A DNA stretch of 64,000 nucleotides from Basidiobolus meristosporus CBS 931.73 (lineage: Eukaryota > Basidiobolomycota > Basidiobolomycetes > Basidiobolales > Basidiobolaceae), in assembly GCA_002104905.1 (NCBI GenBank), contig MCFE01000102.1, positions 1 through 64,000 on the forward strand, read 5' to 3'. Below the pieces are notes generated by a model that saw only the letters and a list, made by a program, of their open reading frames with translations, was not told the origin of the DNA and did no database searches. The position numbers and the translations under genes are program-made. Below, piece by piece: positions 43,093-55,120 of the stretch (position 1 is its first letter; every line of letters starts with the position of its first letter).

Positions 43093-43399
43093 AATTAATT
43101 TAATCTACCCATGTATACAATATACTACGCTATACCACACCATACTGCACCATAGATTCCTCTATTATACCCCCCATCGATTGTGTGCTCGACATATTCG
43201 GCACTTACCCCATAATGAGACAACACGGAGTCGAGAAAGTTATAGATTATTCGACATGTATAGATTATTTTGTCAGTGGGGAGTGGCTATTGGCAAACAA
43301 TAAATGAACTAAAAGCTGATCTGTTGAATTGATATGGGATATAGGTTGAGGGCTGAGGGCTAAGAGTTATTGATACAAATAGAATCTTCAGGCCCGATC

Positions 43400-45348
43400 T
43401 CAGATCTGATCCTCGATAAACTTGGTTATCATATCCAGGGCAGGCATGGGCGCGTTCATAGGCACCATGTGACCCGCTCTGGATACTTCCACCCGAGTGA
43501 AGCTGTTGTGATTTGTCATGTATCCGGCAATGTGACCATCCACCTTCCAGATCTATGACTCAAGAGTATAAGCACTCGGGATCCCACATTAGCGCTAATC
43601 TGTATGATACCTTTCTTTCCGCCTGAAGAAACCCACTCTGGCCGGTCCAATTTAGCGACCTAATCCATTCCGTATTCCCAGGAATCCCATCGCGGTAATC
43701 GAATTGGCCTGCACATTATAAGTCAACGGACCAGGGGAAGTTGCGAGCCATCACTAACCTTGGTACAGCAGAACCTTGTAGTTTTCCAGTAGTGTCGGCA
43801 GGAGGTGGATCACTGACTTCATGATATCAGGCTGCGTGGCGAATGTCAGCTGAAGCTTCTTCCGGCTGGGTAGTTGTCTTGGGACTTACCTTCATCGCTG
43901 CGCGAACGTCTTGGTTTCTCATATCAAAGGTCCTTGGATATACATTCAAGGCCTGTTTCATCGAGTCCTGGTTTAGAAGTTGCTCCATCCAGCTCCAGTC
44001 GTTTTGAACATCGGTGCGTAAATCGTAGAAGTTCAACTCTCCTGCCGAAGCTTTGGTGAAATCGAAGAGCTTAATCCTGGCATCTGAAGCGGCGTTCCAA
44101 TCGCCTGTTTGTGCGTAGTCTATTGCCTGTTGGGCCAATTTGGCAATCTCCAATGACTGCTCCAAAGATACAATGCCTAGATGACCGACCATATTACTCA
44201 TCAATTACGTTCTTACTTTTGCTCATTCGTAGCCTACCAAACTGTAAAGCAAGATCTGCGTGGTGTTTAATCTGGTCGACCGGGTGTGTTAGTCCGTTCC
44301 CTAGACAAACCTCTTAGATACAGGTCACTTGTCCACTATCCATTTTATGATCTCTTACCGATAGCGATCCCCGCTAGAGGGATTTCTTCCGATAAATCGT
44401 TGACTATGGGGAAGAGGAATTAACAATGACCATTGCGAGAGCGAAGCATCCGAAAGTACCTTTCACGTTGTATTCGTGGATCGACGCTGCAAACGCTGGA
44501 ACATATTTTCCGGCGTACGACTCCCCTGATCAAAAAGGTCACTTCTCATTGAGACTGGTTGACGGCTCTAAGGAGCATCTCTTACCAGCAATATACAGTT
44601 TCCTTTCCCTTTGTTCCGGGTATTGCTCGTAGAATCTTTTTAGAAATACCATGAAATCTTGCGCTGCCTCTTCGACGCTCTTGGTGTACCCCTCGTAGGA
44701 ATGCGTTTGATTGTACCCTGGAGTGAGGTAGCTATATCCAGTGCCAACAGGTTGATCCACAAATACCATGGAATAATGGGTATTCCATGTAACCTGGCGT
44801 CTAAACAGTTTGTGTTGCTCCGTAACTCCGATAGGTCCCATCTAAAGAAGTGTTTAGGATCCCTTTCTCCCAGACAAATGCTTACGAAACTACCTCATAG
44901 AACAGTCCGATCATTGAGCTTGAGCCAGGCCCACCTTGAAGCCAGCTTGAAAAAGGAGTAAGTCCAAGTTAGTCTGGAATACAGAAGTGAACACTATATT
45001 ACATGATCAACGGCGGGTCGGCCACTATCGGTTTCTGAGCAGGAAAATACCAATAAAACCTAGCGAAGGCTGAGGTCACTAAACCATTCAGGAGGGTAAC
45101 TGTATGTAGTGATATACTTGCATTCCAGCATCTATATTTGTATCGTTTACTTTCCAGCTTCTAATAGGAAAAGTGCCAGCGTAGGTATTTGTTAAAGGCT
45201 CCTCTCCTTTCTCCCAAGGAAGTTCCCCAACTAAATGAGAAGGCTTTGACTCCCTGATAAAGCTAATAGGGGAAGTTCTAACCCTCGCCAAGGTAAAGAA
45301 CGCGAGTATGAAGAGTATAAAAATGGGAACATGTTTGAGATAGGACAT
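43400..45348 (-). CDS. Serine carboxypeptidase (peptidase S10), 11 exons
   Basis: Exons: 45348-45101, 45059-45003, 44945-44894, 44841-44586, 44525-44460, 44403-44359, 44300-44238, 44176-43890, 43831-43759, 43708-43611 and 43552-43400. They sum to 465 aa with all phases consistent. The N terminus has a hydrophobic signal (VPIFILFILAFFTLA). Family landmarks in order: FYWYFPAQKP, WLQGGPGSSSMIGLFYE (oxyanion hole), VFVDQPVGTGYSY, GESYAGKYVPA (catalytic Ser), YQGQFDYRDGIPGNTEW (catalytic Asp) and RAGHMVPMNAP (catalytic His). It removes C-terminal residues from peptides in the vacuole or outside the cell. The first donor (GTTACC) is weak and the 41-nt first intron is the least certain. The pattern is closest to vitellogenic/CPVL-like members (inference). 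Confidence 0.92.
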
Positions 45349-46894
45349 TGGAGATTTTTTGACCTAAAGAAGACCACACGTAGAAAGCAAACAAGCAACC
45401 CTCTATGATGCAGCCAGCAGTCTTTCTAATCCAATCGAACTCCCTCATAACAACTAGCAGTCCATGACAGCGATATTCAATATACATCATCCCTGAATAG
45501 GGCACTCGCAAGCATATTCTAGAATGAATCCACCCTTCTGCGCAACAAATACTAACCCATGTTAGGGATTAATGGCGTGTAAATAGGACAAATAGCAGTA
45601 TTCCTGAACGGAGTGGAGGTTCCATATATCGCACATTTGGCACACAAATCCCAAGAATGATGCAGGGTTTGTAGAAGGCCGATACACAAGGTGAGCCCCT
45701 ATTCGTAGGATTCATGATGCAGGTGACTTGGGATAGGGCTCCCCAGTTTTAGAGGCGCTTCGGAAGTATCACTTGACTTATTTGGTAGCGGAATGAATCA
45801 CCCATTACCTCACTGAGTTTGAAATTGAGAAACAGAGAGGTTTTTGGTTAGAGAGAAAGCGCAAGTTACACATTACGTCGATGGAAAGAGAGACTCTCTA
45901 CTTTAGTCAGCCAAGCACAAAGTCTGTGCCAATGAACAGAGATCCCATCTCTGCTCCACGTGTAAGATAGACGTCAGTTGACAAGGAATTGGCAATACTG
46001 TCTCTAGATTCCTTGAATGGCAAGAGGAAGTTCCTGATCATGATGCCGTTCGTGCAACCATTCCGTGCTATATATTTCACCTGGGGACAGGAAATTTTCG
46101 TCAGGAGCTGAGCTCAACTTCACTAATTGTTAGCCGGGATGAACGTAGCAAGCAGTAACCAACTTACGCCACCGCAAACCAATGCTCCACGTCCATCCTT
46201 GAATAGAACCGTGAGCTACTACTCTTCCATAGCGCTTCACGATCAATCCCCCAAACGGAAGAAGACAACATATCATTTCCCTGGTTTCGAGGAAATCATC
46301 CGCACCGAATCCACACTGCACCTCTCACTTACGCCGAAGGTGGCTCTTTAACCCCCTGTTAATTAACATAATGTAATGTTTCGTTCTGTGCTCCCGCCAC
46401 ATGTGTAAATTCAGGACTGGCGATGGTTTTGTAGATAGGTTAATTTCTCATTAAACTTCGTTTCAGCAAACATCTCTGACGGATTACTTAATTGTCGATC
46501 GGTTCGAAACTGGCCGTGAAATCACCAAAACTTACACGACTCAAGCTTCTCCAGATAACCCCCTAGAACACTAGTTCCTTCTGTGTAATGATCATAACCG
46601 AAATAAATTCCATCATAACAACAGTAGAGGCTGAGCCATCTAGGTAGTTCATTAGTTCCAAAATTCCAGGCTATCCTGCTCCCTAATCCTTAAGCTATCT
46701 TTGGCCGAGCATTCTCCACATCATCCTAGATCGGCAACCAGTATAAAACCGACGAAAGTGGCCATGTCCATCCCACAGACTTGACTAGGAAGCGTAGGTT
46801 AAGTGGAGTAACCAGGGTTACGTATGTTTATGTGAAGGATGATTTCGATAGATTGCAAGTAAAGTTGTGAAAAGGCGTATGCAAGGGGGACGGT
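45349..46894. other. Intergenic, nothing recognised
   Basis: Frames 46127-46351 (plus) and 46130-46321 (minus) overlap and have no motifs. Confidence 0.45.
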
Positions 46895-47228
46895 TCATGG
46901 TTGGGCGGCGGCTTCTTGGACCGCGGTATTCAACGCTGCCATCTTGTCGCCCACCTTCTTGTTCACCTGAAAGAATTTGGCAACGCAGCGGTCGATGCAG
47001 ACCGATTCACCCTTGTTTAAATCCCCGTCGGCGTAATTACTGGGGATGCATTTTTGGTGGCAAGAGTCGAGGATTCTAGGATAAATAAACCTTGGTTTAA
47101 CGTCGGGGACTCGTGCGAGAAAAAAGGGGGGCTGGTTACCTATTGTATAGGTCTGTGACCATCTCTATCTCTTGCTCGGCGATAGCCACATTCTGTGGAT
47201 TGTAGGAGTTGTAACTTCCAAAGCTCAT
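46895..47228 (-). CDS. TIM10: Mitochondrial intermembrane chaperone TIM10
   Basis: Two exons, 47228-47140 and 47075-46895, joined across a 64-nt intron (donor GTAACC, acceptor TCCTAG), giving 89 aa. The twin CX3C motif is CHQKC and CIDRC, separated by 16 residues. The leading IAEQEIEMVTDLYNR and GESVCIDRCVAKFF are typical of Tim10. With Tim9 it forms the hexamer that carries hydrophobic carrier proteins across the intermembrane space to TIM22. The exon junction falls inside an Arg codon (AG/A). The start is fixed by the short N terminus (MSFGSYNSYNPQN). Confidence 0.95.
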
Positions 47229-47688
47229 GTTCTATTAAGTGTGTATGAGGTGTCTGAAACTCTAGGTGAGTTGGAGGAATCCTTTCAAACATCGATTCGG
47301 CGAAAATCTTTTCATCTCGAAGGAATTTTTTTATCTGCCTATCTTATGCAACAACGGGCCAATCTTGATTTATGACCACATTGGGGGGGCATGACTACAT
47401 TGGCCACACCTCCGAATCACGCGTAAGATCAAGTCTAAGGATACGCGAGATCTCACAGGTTGGATTGAATTGTGTTAAGTTAACGTTGATCCAATGAATT
47501 CTTGGTCTCTTTCACGCGTGTCATATAATAGTCCAATTCAAACATATTGCTGGTTGCAACCTTGGCGGGCTTTACTGCAATGGACACTTCACTCAACTCA
47601 CCCAGAAGGTAGCGACTAGCTCGTGTTCTACAGAGTCCTTCAACTTATCCTCTTTGTATATCCTACAGACATTCAGTAAAAATCACAT
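47229..47688. other. Divergent intergenic gap
   Basis: Separates the divergently transcribed TIM10 and ECO1 genes; probably holds both promoters, but no TATA box of the usual form is seen. Confidence 0.4.
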
Positions 47689-49452
47689 ATGGAAAACGCA
47701 AGCAAGAGCCGGACTTCAGAACAGCTACTAATAGGTAGAGATGAGCACCACATATCCTTATTTTTCCTTTGGATTGCATCGACTGACTGGCCGAATTTTC
47801 AAATTTCTTTCACCGCGTTCCCCAGCTTCCCGTTCAACACAACCGGCGTAACAACCCCCACGCCTCCGACTGATCGTTTACGACTGTTCAGAACTGAGAG
47901 TAGCAAAAAGAAGACTGGTCCTCGGAGAAAACTGGACAAAGCCCCACCCGAGGAATCTGTATCGAATCTAAATGAAGCTTCTGCCTCCCCTCCACCCAAG
48001 AAGACTCCCGGGAAACGTGGTAGAAAACGCCGAGCAGAGACTTCCCCAGACATAAATCCAACCAACAACACCCCGAAAAAACTGAAGATACCCGACCAAA
48101 GCACCCCGCGTAAGCGTGGAAGACCACGGAAAATCGTACCCCCGAAGCACTCCGACTCGGAAGTGGAGTTTCAGGGAGAAAACGTGGAGTTCTCGTCGGT
48201 CAGAAAATCCCATCGGTTCAAATCCTCTGACAGACACTTCCAAACGGACTCCCCCTTAAGCCCCTCGCTCGGTGCCCTGGTTGTGTGTAGCGTGGAAATC
48301 CCCACCAAGAATGCACCACCGGACAACCCGGATACGGAAAAGTCACCACAGAGATCCCAGTCTAATGACGATGTGAAAGGGCAGGAGCCCAGGGAGAAGA
48401 GCATCACTGACGATCAGGTGATAGTGCCTGATGACCAAGCCAAACAGGACCTGGCCCTTTCGTTGGCTGGAAAGGCGATGGGACCCACGACATGTGAGGA
48501 GTGTGGCTTTTCCTTTAACCTCGACGACAATACCAACGATGCTTCTCATGAGACATTCCACAAAGCTGTATTGCACGGAATCGAATACCCGGTAAGCCAC
48601 CTATTTTGACGAGCCCGCCGGCTGTATAGTAATCTTCAATGCTGTCGTCAGGGATACAAACATGACCAGGTTGTGGAGTTCTTCGCTGACCAAGGTGACT
48701 CTATCCTGGTGGTGACGAAGCAGTCGGGGGTCAGAGAGCGTAAAAAGGTAATCATCAATGGAGTGGATGTAGATGCTCCAATCACCTAACCATTACAACA
48801 TAGGTCAAAGAGATCGTCCACTACATCAATACCTATTTAGGTTCGACTGACCTGGATGATTCCCGCCTCGAAGAATGCAAGGTATCTTCGGACCGGTTGG
48901 ATTCGGTAGTTGGGCAGGAGTACTGACCGGTTACTGTATAGATCTATATTTATGTTCGTAACAAGAAGGTGATTGGCTGTGTGGTAGCTGAGCCAATCGA
49001 TAGAGCGTACCGTTTGCGCTTAAGCTCAGTTAAGCAAAATGACGAGAGTTTACCGAAAAACACAGACAAGGAGGAATCGGCGTCGGATAAGGAAGTCGTG
49101 GCCACAGTGCCTGAGGTGAGCGAAACGCCGATTGAGCCCCCCACAACGCATCTTAGGTACGCAGCGCTTGCACGTATCGGACACCTGACCGACTTTAGCT
49201 AACTTGGCTATGTGTTCTAGCGACATGCCCGTCTCTGCGATTTGCGGTGTTCATAGGATGTGGGTCTGTTCCACGCAACGTCATCAAGGAATCGCATCAC
49301 GGCTATTGGATGCGGTGTGCAAGAATTTCCTATACGGCTGTCCCTTAAAACGGGAGGAGCTCGCCTTCTCCCAACCCACACCTTCCGGTAAGGGATTCGC
49401 ACAAACTTACACCAACACCTCCGAGTACCTGGTGTATGTGGAGAAAGCTTAG
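47689..49452 (+). CDS. ECO1: Cohesin acetyltransferase ECO1/ESCO
   Basis: Five exons: 47689-48591, 48652-48747, 48804-48881, 48942-49156 and 49221-49452, giving 507 aa, with GT-AG introns of 56-64 nt and consistent phases. It acetylates the SMC3 subunit of cohesin during S phase. The N-terminal half is basic and disordered, with an AT-hook-like RKRGRPRK near residue 147. A C2H2 zinc finger of the ESCO type follows (TTCEECGF ... SHETFHKAVLHG) and then the acetyltransferase domain (YIYVRNKKVIGCVVAEPI; AICGVHRMWVCSTQRHQGI; REELAFSQPTPSGKGFAQTY). The exact start is uncertain because the first 45 residues look unlike protein-coding sequence and no PIP-box is visible. Confidence 0.93.
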
Positions 49453-50279
49453 CCCCGAGGGAAATCGCTGTAAATACGTGGATGAATTCTAGATTTTTCA
49501 TGGGCAGTTTTGATCCCCGGAGGGAAGGGTTTTGGCTCGGTGATATGTATGTCTTGGCCATTCTATTAAAGAATGGTTGCGGTTTTGGCGACCCTATCCT
49601 GCTTTTGATTCTTTGGCGCTCGTGCATTGAGAATCCAAATGTTGCAATATGCTTGGATCTATACTTAAAACCACTTTTCAGTTGTTCAGTACAATAAATG
49701 AAATCCAATTCCTATGGTGTATCCAGATCAATGGGTGTTTCTGGTGAATTTTGCCACTGTTTTGTGCAGAACTGGCCAAAGCCTAATACTGTAGCAGGAG
49801 TTGTTATAAAATGCTCACTGTGATGGTGTAAAAATTTATGCAAGTAATAGCTTAATTGAGGATTATCATGTGTTGTCTTGCTCAGCAAGATAGTCAAGAT
49901 TTGTGGATTCATATATGCTAATTTTTAAGGGTTGTAAGTTTGGTGAGGATTCATACAAACCACCATCAATCATTCTTGCCTTGGATTTAGGGTGAGTAAT
50001 ACAACGCACCTGAATTGATTCTGACATTGTTGAGGCTTCGAGGATAACATGTACGCAGGGTTAAGTATTTTAAATTTTCAAGCGTTGAATTCGACATTCT
50101 CCCAGGGGAATAAAGAAACAATGTAACAGGATAAGCTTATCTGAAACATTGTTGGTTACTATATTGATTGCTGCTGACCGTTTCGTGTTTGTTCTATTGA
50201 GGCATTGCGTACCCAGCAATATATCCGTGGACACAGTTCTGTTGGTGTCGTTTGAAGACTCAATTGACTACCCTGAGGT
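49453..50279. other. Intergenic, nothing recognised
   Basis: Short frames only (49482-49697 plus, 49712-49912 minus). Confidence 0.45.
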
Positions 50280-50698
50280 GATTCAAGGGCCATCATCAAT
50301 GAACATTCACATATTTACCAAAAAGTAAATCTATGTGAAACAAATGGTTGCTCTTTAGTCTGGTTTATTTGCTTGGAATGATGAAGGGTGGGATGGTTGG
50401 TTACAATGGCCCAAGCACGCTCCAACCCAGAGAAAGGGCGAAGCGTACATGCCCACCACTTGCCATCTCGTATAAGGCGTGTTAGCTCGGCAAAAGGAAT
50501 TAATAACGGTATCTGTACAGGGTTATCGATGCTTGGATGGAGAATAGAATAGGGTGCATACTGATCATGCTCAACCAAGGTAAATCGAAGTGAAGTGAAG
50601 TGAATTGAAATAAAGCGGTGGCGTGAAGTGTGATGTAGTGTGGTGAGGTGAGGTGTGCGGTGGTTGTTATTTAGGTAGGAGTAAAGTCTATCGAATCA

Positions 50699-50730
<32 letters not shown>

Positions 50731-52277
50731 CCCCTCTATTTCTTGTCAGAGTTCTCGATCTCTTCGCAGATCTGCTCCAATGACTTGCCCTTTGTCTCAG
50801 GAATCCAGAAGGTACTCAAGAAACCGAGGAACATGATACCGGCAAAGATGCCAAGTGTTTGGGGAAGGAAGGCGTGCTCACCATCGGCTCCACCAAGCTC
50901 GACCAATTGGTTGAATCCGAAGGTGGCAATGATGGCCCCGAGCTTGCCGGAGGCAGCAGAGATACCGTGCGCAGTGGAGCGGAACCGGGTGGGGAACACC
51001 TCAGAGGGCAACACGAATGTGGTGGTGTTGGGTCCGAAGTTGAAGAAGAACTGCGCAAGAGTGAACAGCGCAATGAACAGAGCAACGGCGGTGTCGCGGA
51101 TCTTGTAGAATCCGCTCGAGAGGATGACAAAGATGATGGTCAGCATGATGAAGCCCATCAACTGGATCTTGATACGTCCCATGCGCTCAATGAGGAACAC
51201 GGTGAACCAGTATCCAGGCACTGTTCCCATCAGCGAGATGATCATGTTGCCAATGGCCTCAGTCCACATGGCGTCATATGCTGACATCCCCTTGGAGGAG
51301 TATCCGATTGCTTGCAGCACATAGGACTGGTTCAAGGAGAGTCCGTAGAAGGCGATATCAAGGAAGAACCAGGAGAGGGAGGTACCCAACAAGACCTTGA
51401 GGTTCTTCCACTTTCCAAAGTGCTGCGTGAAGGTCTCCTCGGGCTCAGTGCTCACTGGCTCAAGGTAGCCCACCTTCTCGTTCTCGTTATCGTTCTCGTT
51501 CTCTTTCTGCTCGGCAACCTCGATGTCCTTGTGGGACTCACCAAACACAGCATCCATATCTCTGGCGGCCTTCTCGACATCCTTCTTCACCTCCATGGTG
51601 TAACGGGGTGACTCGGGCATGTTCAAACGGAACCAGACAGTGAAGATCGCGGGAACACATCCGAATCCAAGCATCAGCCTCCACACATAGTCAAGGTTGG
51701 CCTGGTCTTCGCGGATCAGGTTTTGGAAACAGGCAAGCGCCATCACGGTGAACAAGGCGGCGACGAGGATTCCGATACCTTGCGAGGCGAACACTGCGGA
51801 GATCATCATACCACGGCGGCTAGTCGAGGCAAACTCCGAGGTGATGACTGCGCTCACCGGGTAGTCCCCGCCAATACCAATGCCAAGGATGAATCTCCAC
51901 AAGGCGAGCACCGCGATAACATTCACTCCCTTACCCCAGGACCCGGCAATGGCACAGCAGAATGTAGCAAAGATGATGATGATCAGTTCCGAGCCGTACA
52001 TCTTCTTGCGTCCGAGTTTGTCACTAAGATAACCAAAGAGAAGCTGTCCGATCAAGGTGCCGAAGGCGGTGGCCCCCTTCAATGGGCCCTCGAATTGCTT
52101 GGGGACCTTGTTGTTGTTGTCGGCGTAGTACACGTAACCCATCATTGGCACGGCCAGGTTGATGATGAAGATGTCATAGGCATCGGTGAAGAAACCGATA
52201 CCCGCGACAACGATGGCGCGCAAATGCCAACCGGTCAGTTTTGTTTCGTTGAGTGTGGCGAGTTGATCTCCTGGCAT
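50280..52277 (-). repeat. Left arm of a 2-kb inverted duplication
   Basis: Reverse complement of 53579-55570. It covers the phosphate transporter and about 450 bp of its 3' side. The coding part differs by only a few silent changes. The 3' flank differs slightly more, including the length of the CT microsatellite at about 50703-50730. Similarity fades outward near 50280 and stops inward at the start codon. Confidence 0.9.
50736..52277 (-). CDS. Phosphate:proton symporter, PHO84-like, copy A
   Basis: 513 aa, intronless MFS transporter of the phosphate:H+ symporter family, plasma-membrane uptake of inorganic phosphate. Landmarks: GIGFFTDAYDIFIINLAVP in the first helix, GIGIGGDYPVSAVITSEF in helix 4, ASTSRRGMM, and GPNTTTFVLPSEVFPTRFRS in the C-terminal half. 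A central hydrophilic loop (about residues 255-300) carries an Asn/Glu stretch (KENENDNENEK). About 12 TM segments. The protein equals copy B except residue 2 (Pro here, Ser there). No clear TATA box lies upstream, unlike copy B. In fungi this family is usually induced by phosphate starvation. Confidence 0.95.
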   Translation of the reverse strand: MPGDQLATLNETKLTGWHLRAIVVAGIGFFTDAYDIFIINLAVPMMGYVYYADNNNKVPKQFEGPLKGATAFGTLIGQLLFGYLSDKLGRKKMYGSELIIIIFATFCCAIAGSWGKGVNVIAVLALWRFILGIGIGGDYPVSAVITSEFASTSRRGMMISAVFASQGIGILVAALFTVMALACFQNLIREDQANLDYVWRLMLGFGCVPAIFTVWFRLNMPESPRYTMEVKKDVEKAARDMDAVFGESHKDIEVAEQKENENDNENEKVGYLEPVSTEPEETFTQHFGKWKNLKVLLGTSLSWFFLDIAFYGLSLNQSYVLQAIGYSSKGMSAYDAMWTEAIGNMIISLMGTVPGYWFTVFLIERMGRIKIQLMGFIMLTIIFVILSSGFYKIRDTAVALFIALFTLAQFFFNFGPNTTTFVLPSEVFPTRFRSTAHGISAASGKLGAIIATFGFNQLVELGGADGEHAFLPQTLGIFAGIMFLGFLSTFWIPETKGKSLEQICEEIENSDKK

Positions 52278-53578
52278 CTTGAATAAAACGATCGGAAGAG
52301 AACGTTGTCAGCGAAGCTGTACTGACTCAGTATCCAGCGCTCAGCATTAAATACATTTGTTGCCATCGACTCGTTCAGCCAATCGAAGTGCCTTATAGCC
52401 CACGCTGTGCGAGCTCTCAAATTCATTGGGCATATTCACTAAAACGAAAATGGAAAGTTTTTGGTGTCACCTTAACCTAGATACAAGACTCGATCTTAAT
52501 CAGTCGCTAATGGCAAAGATTCACTGGACGAAGGCGATAAAATTCCATAAACATCTTGCATCCCCTCAAGCCTAGTAACCTCACTTAGTCATATATCGAT
52601 GGATACAGGTGGTGATTGGTCGAGTGATATTTTAACCTTAATCTTACCTGATTCTAGATACAACAGAGCACTCCCCTTGTTTCTGCCTTCCTCAAAGCCT
52701 CTGGTAGTTAAATTCGGCTTAAAAAAGGCAATTTGTCCTAGATGCAAAGGCTATCCGATCCAATGTTCTGTTACATCGACCAGTTTCTAATGGCCATACA
52801 ATCGCAGTTCTCCAACAACCATAACAGGTATATTAATTAAAGACTAGTGGTATGCATTAGGATGAGAAAGATAGCCAATGGATGGATGGGAAACGGTGGA
52901 TGCCAACTGTAGCCACCCCCATTGGCGGACTAAGGGACGTGAATTTTAAGCTTATTTTGTCTATTGGTGAGACAGAACCCTTCAAATTCGAGATGCAGCT
53001 TTCTGGAAACTCTGAAGATTGCAACAATCTTGTGACCATAGTCTAAAGGTAGGGTTAGGTAGATAAGTGATCGTGCCAATGAGTAAATAGGTTTGGCCTC
53101 ATGCTATTGAGGAACCTATCGATTGGTTACGTTGCCCATAACGTTTTCTCTCATTACGGTTTGAGGATACAGGAAAATCAAGTTGGGGCCGTGGCAAGAG
53201 AGGAAAAGCTTCCTAAGCTAGTATATTGCTTGGCAACGTGTGGGTGTTCTTTCTATATCTACCTAATGGATGATACAGAAGTGTTGATTCAGCAAAATCC
53301 ACCACACGTCAATTGGGGGGATTGACCGGAATAGAAATAAAACTCGGTTGAGCAGATAATAGCATCTTTGTGACAAGGTTTAGTGTTACAATACAATCAC
53401 TAATAAAAATAGATTATGCGTGAGTAAAAATTCTCTATTCTCCTATCATCAATCAGAAACAGGGAGTGTGTTGACTCGTAGACTTTGATTGGCTGAATGC
53501 TGCTTCCGACCTTAAATCCCTCTTATATATAATGTTCGCCTTGTGATTTGGATTCGATACTCAATCGTTACGACACAA
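52278..53578. other. Spacer between the inverted transporter copies
   Basis: About 1.3 kb unique sequence containing both promoters (the genes are transcribed away from each other). The reading frame at 53101-53325 has no motifs. TATATATAA at 53524-53532 serves copy B. The two upstream regions share almost nothing. Confidence 0.6.
53524..53532 (+). promoter_or_regulatory. TATA box (TATATATAA)
   Basis: Lies 47-55 bp before the ATG of transporter copy B; no equivalent in front of copy A. Confidence 0.55.
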
Positions 53579-55120
53579 ATGTCTGGAGATCAACTCGCCA
53601 CACTCAACGAAACAAAACTGACCGGTTGGCATTTGCGCGCCATCGTTGTCGCGGGTATCGGTTTCTTCACCGATGCCTATGACATCTTCATCATCAACCT
53701 GGCCGTGCCAATGATGGGTTACGTGTACTACGCCGACAACAACAACAAGGTCCCCAAGCAATTCGAGGGCCCATTGAAGGGGGCCACCGCCTTCGGCACC
53801 TTGATCGGACAGCTTCTCTTTGGTTATCTTAGTGACAAACTCGGACGCAAGAAGATGTACGGCTCGGAACTGATCATCATCATCTTTGCTACATTCTGCT
53901 GTGCCATTGCCGGGTCCTGGGGTAAGGGAGTGAATGTTATCGCGGTGCTCGCCTTGTGGAGATTCATCCTTGGCATTGGTATTGGCGGGGACTACCCGGT
54001 GAGCGCAGTCATCACCTCGGAGTTTGCCTCGACTAGCCGCCGTGGTATGATGATCTCCGCAGTGTTCGCCTCGCAAGGTATCGGAATCCTCGTCGCCGCC
54101 TTGTTCACCGTGATGGCGCTTGCCTGTTTCCAAAACCTGATCCGCGAAGACCAGGCCAACCTTGACTATGTGTGGAGACTGATGCTTGGATTCGGATGTG
54201 TCCCCGCGATCTTCACTGTCTGGTTCCGTTTGAACATGCCCGAGTCACCCCGTTACACCATGGAGGTGAAGAAGGATGTCGAGAAGGCTGCCAGAGATAT
54301 GGATGCTGTGTTTGGTGAGTCCCACAAGGACATCGAGGTTGCCGAGCAGAAAGAGAACGAGAACGATAACGAGAACGAGAAGGTGGGCTACCTTGAGCCA
54401 GTGAGCACTGAGCCCGAGGAGACCTTCACGCAGCACTTTGGAAAGTGGAAGAACCTCAAGGTCTTGTTGGGCACCTCCCTCTCCTGGTTCTTCCTTGATA
54501 TCGCCTTCTACGGACTCTCCTTGAACCAGTCCTATGTGCTGCAAGCAATCGGATACTCCTCCAAGGGGATGTCAGCATATGACGCCATGTGGACTGAGGC
54601 CATTGGCAACATGATCATCTCGCTGATGGGAACAGTGCCTGGATACTGGTTCACCGTGTTCCTCATTGAGCGCATGGGACGTATCAAGATCCAGTTGATG
54701 GGCTTCATCATGCTGACCATCATCTTTGTCATCCTCTCGAGCGGATTCTACAAGATCCGCGACACCGCCGTTGCTCTGTTCATTGCGCTGTTCACTCTTG
54801 CGCAGTTCTTCTTCAACTTCGGACCCAACACCACCACATTCGTGTTGCCCTCTGAGGTGTTCCCCACCCGGTTCCGCTCCACTGCGCACGGTATCTCTGC
54901 TGCCTCCGGCAAGCTCGGGGCCATCATTGCCACCTTCGGATTCAACCAATTGGTCGAGCTTGGTGGAGCCGATGGTGAGCACGCCTTCCTTCCCCAAACA
55001 CTTGGCATCTTTGCCGGCATCATGTTCCTCGGTTTCTTGAGTACCTTCTGGATTCCTGAGACCAAGGGCAAGTCATTGGAGCAGATCTGCGAAGAGATCG
55101 AGAACTCTGACAAGAAATAG
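53579..55120 (+). CDS. Phosphate:proton symporter, PHO84-like, copy B
   Basis: 513 aa from MSGDQLATLNETKL; an in-frame ATG 12 codons upstream is open but lies between TATA and this ATG and is not shared with copy A. Same length and the same protein as copy A apart from residue 2, so both should transport phosphate equally. The DNA differs at only a few silent sites, for instance near 54245-54544. The stop is followed at once by an AG microsatellite (about 55121-55151) that mirrors the CT run next to copy A. The different promoter suggests separate regulation. Confidence 0.95.
   Translation: MSGDQLATLNETKLTGWHLRAIVVAGIGFFTDAYDIFIINLAVPMMGYVYYADNNNKVPKQFEGPLKGATAFGTLIGQLLFGYLSDKLGRKKMYGSELIIIIFATFCCAIAGSWGKGVNVIAVLALWRFILGIGIGGDYPVSAVITSEFASTSRRGMMISAVFASQGIGILVAALFTVMALACFQNLIREDQANLDYVWRLMLGFGCVPAIFTVWFRLNMPESPRYTMEVKKDVEKAARDMDAVFGESHKDIEVAEQKENENDNENEKVGYLEPVSTEPEETFTQHFGKWKNLKVLLGTSLSWFFLDIAFYGLSLNQSYVLQAIGYSSKGMSAYDAMWTEAIGNMIISLMGTVPGYWFTVFLIERMGRIKIQLMGFIMLTIIFVILSSGFYKIRDTAVALFIALFTLAQFFFNFGPNTTTFVLPSEVFPTRFRSTAHGISAASGKLGAIIATFGFNQLVELGGADGEHAFLPQTLGIFAGIMFLGFLSTFWIPETKGKSLEQICEEIENSDKK

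Noticed and set aside
51723-52286. 187-codon plus-strand frame rich in Asp, Gly and His, and its twin at 53561-54133
   Set aside because: Both are antisense shadows of the transporter copies; conservation follows from the inverted duplication.
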